64,000 nt of DNA from Nibribacter koreensis (GTDB lineage: Bacteria > Bacteroidota > Bacteroidia > Cytophagales > Hymenobacteraceae), in assembly GCF_039541795.1 (NCBI RefSeq), contig NZ_BAABGX010000002.1:496001-560000 (forward strand), in the 5' to 3' direction. The notes beneath the pieces are model-generated. The model had not been told where the DNA came from. It searched no databases and was given only the letters and a program-made list of their open reading frames with translations. A program made the position numbers and the translations under genes. Shown here in pieces: positions 29,469-37,421 of the stretch. Each line of letters opens with the position of its first letter. Within the stretch, counting starts at the first letter, position 1.

Positions 29469-32171
29469 TTGATTCAGAAGAGATCCCTCCAGTTTTTAGC
29501 AGTCGCCCTGTTGGTGCTCACTGCCGTTTTCACCAGTTTGGAGGGAAAGGCGCAGGTACGCCCCACTAGGCCAGATTCCTTGACGGTGTCTGTAAAAGAC
29601 ACGGCCACCACAAGAAAAGGCGACATTGAGACTACTATCAATTATAAGGCCAAAGACTCCATCAGGTATGACGCCATCCAGCAAATCATGCATTTGTATG
29701 GCACCGCCCACATTGATTATGGCGAGATTGCCCTGGACGCCGCCTACATTCAGATCAACTGGAAGACCAACCTACTCACCGCCGAGGGCGTTTTAGACTC
29801 TGCCGGCGTGCTGCAGGAGAAGCCTTTGTTTAAGAACGGGGCAGAGACCTACCAGGCCCAGCGCATTGTATACAACTACAAAACCAAGAAGGGTAAAGTT
29901 TCTGGCGCGGTTACTACCCAAGGGGAAGGGTTCATTCACGCAGAGACCATCAAGAAAAATGAGCTCAATGAAATTTACGGCCGGCACGCCCGCTACACCA
30001 CTTGCAACCTGGAGCACCCTCACTTTTACATAAAAGCCACCAAGATGAAGGTAATCCCCAGTGACCGCGTGGTGGCCGGGCCGTTCCATTTAGTGTTCGC
30101 AGACGTGCCCACGCCCATCGGGTTTCCCTTCGGCTTCTTTCCTTCTCCTCAAAAACGCGGGTCTGGCATCATCATCCCGTCTTTTGGAGAATCTGCCCAA
30201 CAGGGTTTCTACTTGCGTGAAGGTGGTTTCTACTGGGCCGTTAATGACTACATGGACATGCGCTTTACCGGCGATATTTATTCTCTGGGCGGCTACGGCG
30301 TGCAGGTACAGTCTCAATACATTAGCCGCTACAAATTTAATGGTAGTTTTAACCTGCGTCACTCTTACACCAAAGGCGCCGAAAACCTGGGCGGGGCGCT
30401 GATCAATGAAGACTATAGACTAGCAGGAGACTCCAGGGACTTTTGGATTAGCTGGAGCCACACGCCCATTGCGCGTCCGGGCAAAGGCCAGTTCTCGGCC
30501 AGCGTGAACGCGGGTAGCCAGTTCTTTAACCAACGCAACCCTACCAGCGCGCAGCAAGCCTTGAGTCCGTCCTTTAACTCTACGGTCTCTTACCGCAAAA
30601 GCAGTCCCAACTCCCCTATTAACTACGGCATCCAGATTTCACAGAGCCAGACGCAGGGACAGAACTCTTATTCTTACACCACTCCAGACGGAAGAGACAC
30701 CACCATTACAGAGGCAGCCCAGGTGATGAGCTTTGTGTTGCCAGATTTTAGTTTAGGAGTGGCTAGCCAAAGCCCGCTGGAATGGTTTGGCGTGAACATG
30801 ACCGGCCGCTGGGTAGAAGGCATACGCATTGGGTACAACTTGACCGCCCGCCAAAACGTGACCAACACGGTCTCTAACGGAGGTAACGCAGGTTATCCCT
30901 TTTCTACCGCCACCAGAAAAGATACCACCCTGGCCATCAACGGCACCAACCTGTCAGAGATTTTCAGGAATGCGCGCACAGCCATCAACCATGACATTCC
31001 CATCACGCTGGGGACCATTAACCTGTTCAAGTTTTTCAAACTGACGCCCAGCGTGTCTTACAACGAAAGCTGGTTTACCAAGAAGTTCAATTACAGTTCT
31101 ATCCCTGACTCAGATTTGTTGAAAATAGACACGGTGAGCGGTTTCCATAGAGCCTACCAGTATTCTGGCGGAGTATCTTTCACCACCAACGTGTACGGCA
31201 TTGCCAACTTCAAAGGCAAAAAAGTGCAGGCCATCCGGCATACCATCACGCCCAACCTGGGCTACAGCTTTAGACCAGACTTTGGGCGTCCTGAGTTTGG
31301 CTTCTACCAGCGCGTGCAGAGTGATGCCAACGGAAACACCCAATTGCTTTCCCGCTTCCAGGGCTTAGAAGGCAACGTGCCGGCCCCCGGTTTGAGCAGT
31401 GCCATGACCTTTGGCATTGACAACAACGTTGAGATGAAAGTAAAGACCGAAGGAGACAGCGCCGGCGGCTTTAAGAAAGTAAGTTTAATTGATCGCTTTG
31501 CCATCAGGTCTGCCTACAACTTTGCCGCTGACTCCTTCAAGCTCTCCAACATCAACATTGACCTGAGCACGCGCCTGTTCAACAACTTCCCTCTCACGGC
31601 CGGCGCCATTCTGGATCCTTACCAGTATGACCAGAACAACAGAAGAATTGACCGCCTTTCTTTTGAGGGAAGCAGATTTAACCTGGGCAGAATCACCAGC
31701 CTGTATTTTAACACCAGCTTTGAGCTGAACCCAACGGCCCGCAAGCAACAGCAGAACTCTACCGCGCCACCGCCCACCAACCTACCCAGCCTGCAGCGCG
31801 ATTTGACCGCCGCAGACTACGTGGCCTTCAACATTCCCTGGACGCTGGCCATTGACCTGACCTCAAACTTTGGGAGAGACTTTGAGACTGGTACCTTACA
31901 AAACCAGGCCACCTCAGCGGGGATAAACGGTTCAGTGACGCTCACAGACAAGTGGATGTTTAACTACACCACCAACTATGACTTCAAAAACAAGATGTTG
32001 AGCTACACTAACATCAACATCACCAGAGACTTGCACTGCTGGCAGATGTCTATTGCCTGGGTGCCGTTTGGCCCGTACCAGATGTACTCCATCAACATCA
32101 ATGCTAAATCTTCTCTGTTACAAGACCTGAGAATACGTAGAACCGGCAGTTCTAACCCGTACCGTTACTAA
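29469..32171 (+). CDS. lptD: LPS-assembly outer-membrane protein LptD (putative)
   Basis: A 900-residue outer-membrane protein. The signal peptide (MIQKRSLQFLAVALLVLTAVFTSLEGKAQ) is followed by an OstA-like N-terminal domain (YKAKDSIRYDAIQQIMHLYGTAHIDYGEIALDAAYIQI) that forms the periplasmic jelly roll. The C-terminal part is rich in amphipathic beta strands ending in aromatic residues and terminates in RTGSSNPYRY. LptD inserts LPS into the outer leaflet with LptE. The start is a TTG because no in-frame ATG precedes the signal peptide. It is divergent from the amidase-MlaD pair; envelope genes cluster here. The downstream hairpin at 32177 ends the unit. Confidence 0.88.
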   Translation: MIQKRSLQFLAVALLVLTAVFTSLEGKAQVRPTRPDSLTVSVKDTATTRKGDIETTINYKAKDSIRYDAIQQIMHLYGTAHIDYGEIALDAAYIQINWKTNLLTAEGVLDSAGVLQEKPLFKNGAETYQAQRIVYNYKTKKGKVSGAVTTQGEGFIHAETIKKNELNEIYGRHARYTTCNLEHPHFYIKATKMKVIPSDRVVAGPFHLVFADVPTPIGFPFGFFPSPQKRGSGIIIPSFGESAQQGFYLREGGFYWAVNDYMDMRFTGDIYSLGGYGVQVQSQYISRYKFNGSFNLRHSYTKGAENLGGALINEDYRLAGDSRDFWISWSHTPIARPGKGQFSASVNAGSQFFNQRNPTSAQQALSPSFNSTVSYRKSSPNSPINYGIQISQSQTQGQNSYSYTTPDGRDTTITEAAQVMSFVLPDFSLGVASQSPLEWFGVNMTGRWVEGIRIGYNLTARQNVTNTVSNGGNAGYPFSTATRKDTTLAINGTNLSEIFRNARTAINHDIPITLGTINLFKFFKLTPSVSYNESWFTKKFNYSSIPDSDLLKIDTVSGFHRAYQYSGGVSFTTNVYGIANFKGKKVQAIRHTITPNLGYSFRPDFGRPEFGFYQRVQSDANGNTQLLSRFQGLEGNVPAPGLSSAMTFGIDNNVEMKVKTEGDSAGGFKKVSLIDRFAIRSAYNFAADSFKLSNINIDLSTRLFNNFPLTAGAILDPYQYDQNNRRIDRLSFEGSRFNLGRITSLYFNTSFELNPTARKQQQNSTAPPPTNLPSLQRDLTAADYVAFNIPWTLAIDLTSNFGRDFETGTLQNQATSAGINGSVTLTDKWMFNYTTNYDFKNKMLSYTNINITRDLHCWQMSIAWVPFGPYQMYSININAKSSLLQDLRIRRTGSSNPYRY

Positions 32172-32176
32172 CCAGC

Positions 32177-32201
32177 AAAAGCCACCTACCCGGTGGCTTT
32201 T
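32177..32201 (+). terminator. Terminator after lptD
   Basis: AAAAGCCACC and GGTGGCTTTT form a perfect 10-bp stem around a 5-nt loop, followed by CTGTTTTTGG, whose T-run is the left end of the palindromic element. Confidence 0.8.
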
Positions 32202-32202
32202 C

Positions 32203-32240
32203 TGTTTTTGGTCTGTTTTTGAAAAAAGAGGCCAAAAACG
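32203..32240. repeat. 38-nt palindromic element between lptD and panB
   Basis: TGTTTTTGGTCTG...GAGGCCAAAAACG, one base after the lptD hairpin and 2 nt before the putative panB -33 box. Confidence 0.8.
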
Positions 32241-32241
32241 C

Positions 32242-32273
32242 TTTCTAGTGCCCATGTTCTTTTCCTACCTTTG
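32242..32273 (+). promoter_or_regulatory. Putative panB promoter
   Basis: TTTC (32242) lies 20 nt before TACCTTTG (32266-32273), close to the Bacteroidota TTTG-N19/20-TAnnTTTG promoter. Transcription would start about 25 nt before the panB ATG. Confidence 0.55.
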
Positions 32274-32303
32274 CTTAGAGCCTACACTAACAGGCGTGAG
32301 CGT

Positions 32304-33119
32304 ATGTCAGTACAGAAAGCGGTCAAGATTGTCACCACCCACCAGCTGCACACCATGAAGGAGCGCGGCGAAAAGATATCCATGCTCACGGCCTATGATT
32401 TCTCCATGGCCACCTTGCTGGATGCCGCCGGCACAGACGTGTTACTGGTAGGCGACTCTGCCTCAAACGTCATGGCCGGGCATGAAACTACGCTGCCAAT
32501 TACCTTGGACCAGATGATCTACCACGCCTCTTCTGTAGTGCGTGGCGTGAAAAGAGCGTTTGTGGTGGTGGATTTGCCGTTTGGCTCATACCAGGGAAAT
32601 TCTTCTGAAGCCTTGCGCTCTGCCATCAGGATCATGAAGGAGTCTGGCGCACATGGCGTAAAACTGGAAGGCGGCTTTGAAATCAAAGACTCTATCACGC
32701 GAATATTGAGCGCCGGCGTACCGGTAATGGGCCACTTGGGCTTGACGCCGCAGTCCATCTATAAATTTGGCACTTACTCTGTGCGCGCCAAAGAAGAGGC
32801 CGAAGCCGAGAAATTGCTGGAAGACGCCCGCTTATTACAAGAACTGGGATGCTTTGCCATTGTCCTGGAGAAGATTCCATCTAGCCTGGCCAAGCGCGTA
32901 GCCGCCGAGCTGCACATCCCCATCATTGGCATAGGTGCCGGCCCGCACGTAGACGGTCAGGTACTGGTAATCCATGACCTGTTGGGCATTACCAAGGAGT
33001 TTAAGCCCCGCTTCCTGCGCCGCTACGCCGAACTACACGAGACCATCACCAACGCCGTAGAAAACTACATCCAGGACGTAAAATCCCTCAACTTCCCCAC
33101 TGAAGAAGAAGCTTATTAA
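32304..33119 (+). CDS. panB: 3-Methyl-2-oxobutanoate hydroxymethyltransferase
   Basis: A 271-residue PanB, which adds a hydroxymethyl group from methylene-tetrahydrofolate to alpha-ketoisovalerate, the first step of pantothenate synthesis. MLTAYDFSMATLLDAAGTDVLLVGDSASNVMAGHETTLPITLDQM has the metal-binding Asp (VGDS) and the substrate region. VVDLPFGSYQ, GAHGVKLEGG, VPVMGHLGLTPQS and IPIIGIGAGPHVDGQVLVIHDLLGI are further hallmarks. The ATG at 32304 is selected over an upstream TTG inside the promoter. Length and motifs are complete. Confidence 0.96.
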   Translation: MSVQKAVKIVTTHQLHTMKERGEKISMLTAYDFSMATLLDAAGTDVLLVGDSASNVMAGHETTLPITLDQMIYHASSVVRGVKRAFVVVDLPFGSYQGNSSEALRSAIRIMKESGAHGVKLEGGFEIKDSITRILSAGVPVMGHLGLTPQSIYKFGTYSVRAKEEAEAEKLLEDARLLQELGCFAIVLEKIPSSLAKRVAAELHIPIIGIGAGPHVDGQVLVIHDLLGITKEFKPRFLRRYAELHETITNAVENYIQDVKSLNFPTEEEAY

Positions 33120-33160
33120 TTGTTGATTGCTGATAGTTATAGATTATTCATTAATTTATT

Positions 33161-33568
33161 ATGATAAAGCTTTCAGCAAACAGGAATCTAGAATTGAAAT
33201 TATTTTTATCTACAATTATACCCCTCTTCTTTTCCTGTTCACCAGTTAATAGAAAACTAGATTTTCCAAAAAGTGTTGATCAAGTTATTGAAGTGGAATT
33301 TTTTCGGCCTGATGAACAACCAATTAGAGAAGATTGGTCGAGGAGCCTTTCAAGAAAAGAAACAATAGAATTATTAGTCGCATTAAAAGAAGCAAAGTAT
33401 ATAGGCCCCACAAAGTTTAAACCCGACTTCGTCATTTTTATTATAACAAAAACAGAAGGGACATTTAAACTGAAGGTAAACGGGAATAAAATAAAAGGAT
33501 ATGATAATGATTTCACTTACGAAATAAAGGATTTAAGCTCTACCAAAACCTTCCAAAGAGAACAATAG
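33161..33568 (+). CDS. Small hypothetical lipoprotein, AT-rich
   Basis: A 135-residue protein with a lipoprotein-type signal (LFLSTIIPLFFSCSPVNRK, lipobox-like FFSC). The mature part has alternating strands with no motif that I recognise (VDQVIEVEFFRPDEQPIREDW, ETIELLVALKEAKYIGPTKFKPDFVIFIITK). Its DNA is clearly more AT-rich than panB before it and rluA after it, so it may have been acquired recently. No Shine-Dalgarno sequence stands before the ATG. Not known to be essential to any neighbour. Confidence 0.6.
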   Translation: MIKLSANRNLELKLFLSTIIPLFFSCSPVNRKLDFPKSVDQVIEVEFFRPDEQPIREDWSRSLSRKETIELLVALKEAKYIGPTKFKPDFVIFIITKTEGTFKLKVNGNKIKGYDNDFTYEIKDLSSTKTFQREQ

Positions 33569-33655
33569 CTTTTGGATAAAATCCATTACCGCAGTCCTTT
33601 AACTCATTTTGAAACTAAAGCACTCTTTCCTTCTACTTAGAACAACAACCAACAA

Positions 33656-34333
33656 TTGAAGCCACTTGACGTTCTTTTTGAAGACAACCATATTCTAGTG
33701 GTCAACAAACCCAGCGGCCTACTGGTACAAGGTGATGAGACCGGCGACAAACCGCTGTCTGAGCTGGCCAAGGAGTATATAAAAGAGAAGTACCAGAAGC
33801 CGGGCAATGTGTTCATGGGCGTGGTACATAGGCTGGACCGCCCCGTAAGCGGTGTGGTTTTATTGGCCAAAACCTCCAAAGCCCTGGCCCGCTTAAATGA
33901 GCAGTTCAGCTCTAGAAAAACGCAGAAAGTATACTGGGCCCTCACCTTGCGCGCGCCGCAACCAGAGAGCGGCACTTTGGTGCATTGGCTGGTGAAAGAC
34001 GCTGCCAGGAACATCACCAAAGCCCATCCCTCAGAAAGACCCGGCAGCCAGCGCGCCGAACTCAGCTATTCTTTATTGAAAGCGGAGGGCAATAAGTTTT
34101 TAATAGAAGTGCGACCCATTACAGGAAGGCCTCATCAGATACGCGTCCAGCTGGCCTCGCTCAAATGCCCCATTATAGGCGACCTCAAATACGGCGCCCC
34201 AGAACCCCTACCTAACAAAAGCATTTGCTTGCACGCCCGTGAGTTAGGCTTTGAGCACCCGGTGTCTAAGGAATGGTTGACGGTGCAGGCCCCTCCCCCT
34301 AAGATTGCCGCCTGGCAACCGTTTCAAGGGTAG
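33656..34333 (+). CDS. RluA-family 23S rRNA/tRNA pseudouridine synthase
   Basis: A 225-residue pseudouridine synthase of the RluA/RluC group, which isomerises uridine in rRNA or tRNA. The sequence holds VLFEDNHILVVNKPSGLLVQ, the catalytic MGVVHRLDRPVSGVVLLAKT with Asp in HRLDRP, the KTQKVYWAL motif and GRPHQIRVQLASLKCPIIGDLKYG. No S4 domain precedes it, so the site specificity is open. The start is a TTG at 33656, because the frame has no ATG upstream and the usual PLDVLFEDN comes directly after. It is followed after 20 nt by a small lipoprotein gene. Confidence 0.9.
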   Translation: MKPLDVLFEDNHILVVNKPSGLLVQGDETGDKPLSELAKEYIKEKYQKPGNVFMGVVHRLDRPVSGVVLLAKTSKALARLNEQFSSRKTQKVYWALTLRAPQPESGTLVHWLVKDAARNITKAHPSERPGSQRAELSYSLLKAEGNKFLIEVRPITGRPHQIRVQLASLKCPIIGDLKYGAPEPLPNKSICLHARELGFEHPVSKEWLTVQAPPPKIAAWQPFQG

Positions 34334-34353
34334 CCAAGCGTAGTGACTGCCTC

Positions 34354-34878
34354 ATGGATAAAAAGACGGGACTACTAGTCTTACTTATGTTGATGCTGTC
34401 TGTGAGCTCTTGCGGCAGAATTATGGGCACGGCTGAGCATTTCACCAAAAAAATTAAAAAACTCCTTTCTGTCTATGTGCAAGAGGCATCAGACAAGATT
34501 TACCCCAGATTTGATGCGCGCATCCCAGACACTCCTGCTAATAAAAAGCGATTTAAAGACCTTATACAAGTAGAGCTAACGCCAGACGTAAAGACCATAT
34601 TTTGCTTTGATGACGCCATTGGCCTAGACGCAGATTACATGTTTGCCTTTAAATGCGGCTTAAGCACCTCTAATAAAATTATTGCCAAGCATGCGCTACA
34701 GCTAGACACTACTGCCAGGGATAATGGATTTGGCATGCAACATGATTTTATATGGTGGGACAAAGCCAGAATTGCCCAACTCCCCAAGTACGCTTGGACA
34801 GACGGCAACGGGTATTATAAGTATTACTGGTATGATGCACAAAGAGGGCAAGCCTACTTTTTTGACTTTGACCTGTAG
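34354..34878 (+). CDS. Hypothetical lipoprotein
   Basis: A 174-residue protein with a clear lipoprotein signal (LLVLLMLMLSVSSCGRIMG). The mature part has a charged helix (KIKKLLSVYVQEASDKIYPRF) followed by strands ending in aromatic residues (YAWTDGNGYYKYYWYDAQRGQAYFFDFDL). I do not recognise the family. It follows the pseudouridine synthase after 20 nt on the same strand. No other clue to its role is present. Confidence 0.7.
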   Translation: MDKKTGLLVLLMLMLSVSSCGRIMGTAEHFTKKIKKLLSVYVQEASDKIYPRFDARIPDTPANKKRFKDLIQVELTPDVKTIFCFDDAIGLDADYMFAFKCGLSTSNKIIAKHALQLDTTARDNGFGMQHDFIWWDKARIAQLPKYAWTDGNGYYKYYWYDAQRGQAYFFDFDL

Positions 34879-34954
34879 CCTGGTAATCAAAAGCGTTTTC
34901 TATTGCCCTGCTAAAAATGACTTTTATCATTATCTGTCATTTTCTGAAGGCGAT

Positions 34955-34987
34955 TTTACGGGCTTTCCTTCTAGGTTCGTAGATTTG
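34955..34987 (+). promoter_or_regulatory. Putative desaturase promoter
   Basis: TTTA (34955) lies 21 nt before TAGATTTG (34980-34987), a good match to the Bacteroidota -33/-7 pair, about 68 nt upstream of the desaturase ATG. Confidence 0.5.
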
Positions 34988-35055
34988 TGAACTAAAATAC
35001 TTGCCGGCTGTTAAGCAATTGCCACCCGCTGGCGCAATACACTATCACAACCTCT

Positions 35056-35796
35056 ATGATTATCCTTGTTTTCTTTGTAGTGCACTGGTACTTGTCTCTC
35101 TTTGTACAGACGTTTTATCTGCACCGGTACGCCGCCCACAAGATGTTCACCATGAACGCTTTCTGGGAGAAATTCTTCTTCTTGTTGACCTACGTGAGCC
35201 AAGGCTCTTCTTATCTGTCACCAAGAGCGTATGCCATCATGCACCGCATGCACCACGCCTTCTCAGACACAGAGCGGGACCCGCATTCCCCGCACTTCTC
35301 CAGCAACGCTTTTACCATGATGTGGAAGACCAAGAACATCTACAATGATTTCCTGAACAAGCGCACAGAGGTGGAAGAAAGATTTGACGGCAACTACCCA
35401 ACCTGGCGCGCCTTAGAGAACATTGGCGACCACTGGGGTTCTCGTTTAGCCTGGGGTGTGTTGTACGTATTGTTCTACATCAACTTTGCTGAGTACTGGT
35501 GGATGTACCTATTGTTGCCTTTGCATTTCTTGATGGGTCCGTTGCACGGCGCCATTGTAAACTGGAGCGGCCACAAGTACGGCTACCAGAACTTTGACAA
35601 CAATGACAAGTCCAGAAACTCGCTTTTCTTTGACTTCTTAACCGGCGGTGAGCTGTTCCAGAACAACCACCACAAACTGCCAAACCGCGTTAACTTCGGG
35701 GTCAAGTGGTGGGAAGTAGACCCAACCTATCCGGTTATCTGGACCCTGGACAAACTACGCATCATCAAATTAAAGAAAGCGCCTGTCCGTTCTTAA
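35056..35796 (+). CDS. Fatty-acid (acyl-CoA) desaturase
   Basis: A 246-residue membrane desaturase of the Delta-9/DesA type, which introduces a double bond into acyl chains. Three histidine boxes of the di-iron site are visible: HRYAAHKMF (HxxxxH), HRMHHAFSD (HxxHH) and QNNHHKLPN. Hydrophobic segments at 1-20, 40-60 and about 130-165 fit the four-span topology. It is shorter than animal stearoyl-CoA desaturases but typical of Bacteroidota. No cytochrome or ferredoxin gene adjoins, so the electron donor is unknown. A perfect 20-bp hairpin ends the gene at 35811-35854. Confidence 0.92.
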   Translation: MIILVFFVVHWYLSLFVQTFYLHRYAAHKMFTMNAFWEKFFFLLTYVSQGSSYLSPRAYAIMHRMHHAFSDTERDPHSPHFSSNAFTMMWKTKNIYNDFLNKRTEVEERFDGNYPTWRALENIGDHWGSRLAWGVLYVLFYINFAEYWWMYLLLPLHFLMGPLHGAIVNWSGHKYGYQNFDNNDKSRNSLFFDFLTGGELFQNNHHKLPNRVNFGVKWWEVDPTYPVIWTLDKLRIIKLKKAPVRS

Positions 35797-35810
35797 GTAG
35801 AATATAGACC

Positions 35811-35854
35811 ATACAAAACGCCTCAGCATGTAATCATGCTGAGGCGTTTTGTAT
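35811..35854 (+). terminator. Terminator after the desaturase gene
   Basis: ATACAAAACGCCTCAGCATG and its exact reverse complement form a 20-bp stem around TAAT, ending in GTTTTGTAT. Confidence 0.85.
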
Positions 35855-35890
35855 TTAGGCCAATCCAAGGTTTTTGAAATACTGCAATGC

Positions 35891-35972
35891 CCATGGCGCA
35901 AGCGTCCGCTTGTGTCCGTACGCATATTGAATCTGGCCTGCGTGTGGACACAAGCGGACGCTTGCGCCATGG
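35891..35972. repeat. 27-bp perfect inverted repeat (CCATGGCGCAAGCG...)
   Basis: Left arm 35891-35917 begins CCATGGCGCAAGCGTCCGCT and ends TGTGTCC; right arm 35946-35972 is its exact reverse complement. The 28-nt loop contains a further ACGC/GCGT pair. No T-run follows, and a separate terminator already ends the desaturase gene, so it is not a simple terminator. Confidence 0.85.
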
Positions 35973-35997
35973 CTCCCATATTAAAAATACATTTTTC

Positions 35998-36035
35998 CGT
36001 TTTCAGCCTGATTTCCTGAAAACAGCCTAAAAACG
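35998..36035. repeat. 38-nt palindromic element
   Basis: CGTTTTCAGCCTG...CAGCCTAAAAACG, 26 nt after the large inverted repeat. Confidence 0.8.
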
Positions 36036-36120
36036 AAATTTGATCGTCACATTTCCAAAATCCCCATTAGCACTTTAAACAACTAGCACATAACGCTCAT
36101 TTCCAGATCTGCGCAACTTC

Positions 36121-36168
36121 AAATCAATTAACACATTAGCACATTGTTAATTAGCACATTACAAATGA
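36121..36168. repeat. TTAGCACATT-type repeat array
   Basis: Units AACACATTAGCACATT, GTTAATTAGCACATT and ACAAATGATTAGC, the reverse-orientation equivalent of the AATGTGCTAAT arrays at 1193 and 13805. Confidence 0.5.
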
Positions 36169-36192
36169 TTAGCAGTTTGTTAGAAATTGCCG

Positions 36193-36200
36193 TATCTTTG
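36193..36200 (+). promoter_or_regulatory. Putative -7 box of the rpsP operon promoter
   Basis: TATCTTTGC matches TAnnTTTG 45 nt upstream of the rpsP ATG. The nearest TTTG (36176) is closer than the usual 19-20-nt spacing, so the -33 element is uncertain. Confidence 0.5.
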
Positions 36201-36244
36201 CCCCCCAATGCCGGACGGGTTCCGGCGCTTTAACAAAACTAGTT

Positions 36245-36814
36245 ATGCCTGTTAAAATCAGACTGGCCCGCAGAGGCCGCAAAAAAGCAGCTATGTACGA
36301 CATCGTAGTAGCTGATTCTCGTTCACCACGTGATGGTCGTTTCATCGAGAAATTGGGTACTTACAACCCACAAACCAATCCTGCCACTATCAAATTCAAC
36401 GAAGACAAAGCGTTGGATTGGGTATTGAAAGGCGCTCAACCAACTGACACCGTGAAAGCCATGCTTTCTTACACTGGTGTTATGTTCAGAAAACACTTGC
36501 AGATTGGTGTTGCCAAAGGTGCCGTTACGCAAGAGCAGGCAGATGCCCGTTACCAAGAGTGGAAAGACGCCAAAGAAGCTAAAATCACTGGCAAAGTAGA
36601 GCAATTAGGTTCAGACAAGGCTGCTAAGAGAAAAGCTGCGCTTGAGGCTGAAGCGAAAGTGAACGAAGCCCGTGCTGAAGCTATCCGTTTGAAAAACACG
36701 CCAGCTCCTGAGCCAGTGGTAGAAGAAGAAGCTCCAGTTGCTGAAGCTGAGACTGCTACAGAAGAAGGTGCTGCTGAGGCTCCTGCTGCTGACGCTACAG
36801 AAGAGCAAGCTTAA
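36245..36814 (+). CDS. rpsP: Ribosomal protein S16 with long acidic C-terminal extension
   Basis: A 189-residue S16 of the small ribosomal subunit. MPVKIRLARRGRKKAAMYDIVVADSRSPRDGRFIEKLGTYNP is the canonical core, ending near residue 85. The remaining 100 residues form an Ala/Glu/Lys-rich extension (KAAKRKAALEAEAKVNEARAEAIRLKN, then PEPVVEEEAPVAEAETATEEGAAEAPAADATEE). Such extensions are usual in Bacteroidota S16 but absent from most bacteria, and their function is not known. It heads the conserved rpsP-rimM-trmD-rplS unit. Codon use is like highly expressed genes (regular GGT, CGT). Confidence 0.96.
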   Translation: MPVKIRLARRGRKKAAMYDIVVADSRSPRDGRFIEKLGTYNPQTNPATIKFNEDKALDWVLKGAQPTDTVKAMLSYTGVMFRKHLQIGVAKGAVTQEQADARYQEWKDAKEAKITGKVEQLGSDKAAKRKAALEAEAKVNEARAEAIRLKNTPAPEPVVEEEAPVAEAETATEEGAAEAPAADATEEQA

Positions 36815-36824
36815 TTTTACGGCC

Positions 36825-37421
36825 ATGACGTTAGACGCATGCTTCCAGTTGGGGTATATCGTCCGTACGCATGGCACCAAGGGCCAGGTGGTTGCGTTCT
36901 TTGACGTAGACTTCCCGGAAGAGTACGATGAATTGGAATCAGTTTTCCTGTTGATTAACGGGAAGCTGGTTCCTTTTTTCATTGATGACCTCAATCCGCA
37001 GGACAAAGGCAAAAGCATCATCAAGTTTGAGGATGTGGACACCGTGGTGCAAGCCGAGAAGTTGAAAGGCACCAGCCTGTACCTTCCGCTCAAGATGCTA
37101 CCGGAACTGGAAGAAGACCAGTTCTACTTCCATGAAGTGATTGGCTACACTGTGGTGGACAGCGCACTGGGTGAGTTAGGAACCGTAGAGACCTTCTATG
37201 ACCTACCCAACCAAGACCTGTTGGCCATGCAGTACCAAGGCCATGAGATCCTCATTCCGGTGAACGACGAGGTCATTCAAAGAACAGACAAGGCTGAGAA
37301 GAAGCTGTACGTGACCCTACCCGAAGGACTGCTAGAGGTGTACACCACGCCATCTAACCGCATGGAAGAAGAGCCACCTATTGCTGGTGAAGAGGAAGAC
37401 GACGACGATGACGCGGTTTGA
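36825..37421 (+). CDS. rimM: 16S rRNA-processing protein RimM
   Basis: A 198-residue ribosome maturation factor that binds S19 and helps fold the 16S rRNA 3' domain. The RimM N domain (FQLGYIVRTHGTKGQVVAFFDVDFPEEYDELESVFLLI) and the PRC-barrel C domain (YFHEVIGYTVVDSALGELGTVETFYDLPNQDLLAMQYQGHEILIPVNDEVI) are both complete. ATG at 36825 is chosen because GYIVRTHG comes near the family's usual position, and an upstream frame overlaps rpsP. It starts 10 nt after the rpsP stop and its last 14 nt overlap trmD. Confidence 0.95.
   Translation: MTLDACFQLGYIVRTHGTKGQVVAFFDVDFPEEYDELESVFLLINGKLVPFFIDDLNPQDKGKSIIKFEDVDTVVQAEKLKGTSLYLPLKMLPELEEDQFYFHEVIGYTVVDSALGELGTVETFYDLPNQDLLAMQYQGHEILIPVNDEVIQRTDKAEKKLYVTLPEGLLEVYTTPSNRMEEEPPIAGEEEDDDDDAV

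Larger units (their letters stand above)
35797..36244. other. Repeat-rich intergenic region before rpsP
   Basis: 448 nt without a gene, holding in order: a 20-bp terminator hairpin, a 27-bp perfect inverted repeat (35891-35972), a 38-nt palindromic element (35998-36035), an AACACATTAGCACATT array (36121-36168) and the rpsP -7 box. Confidence 0.65.
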
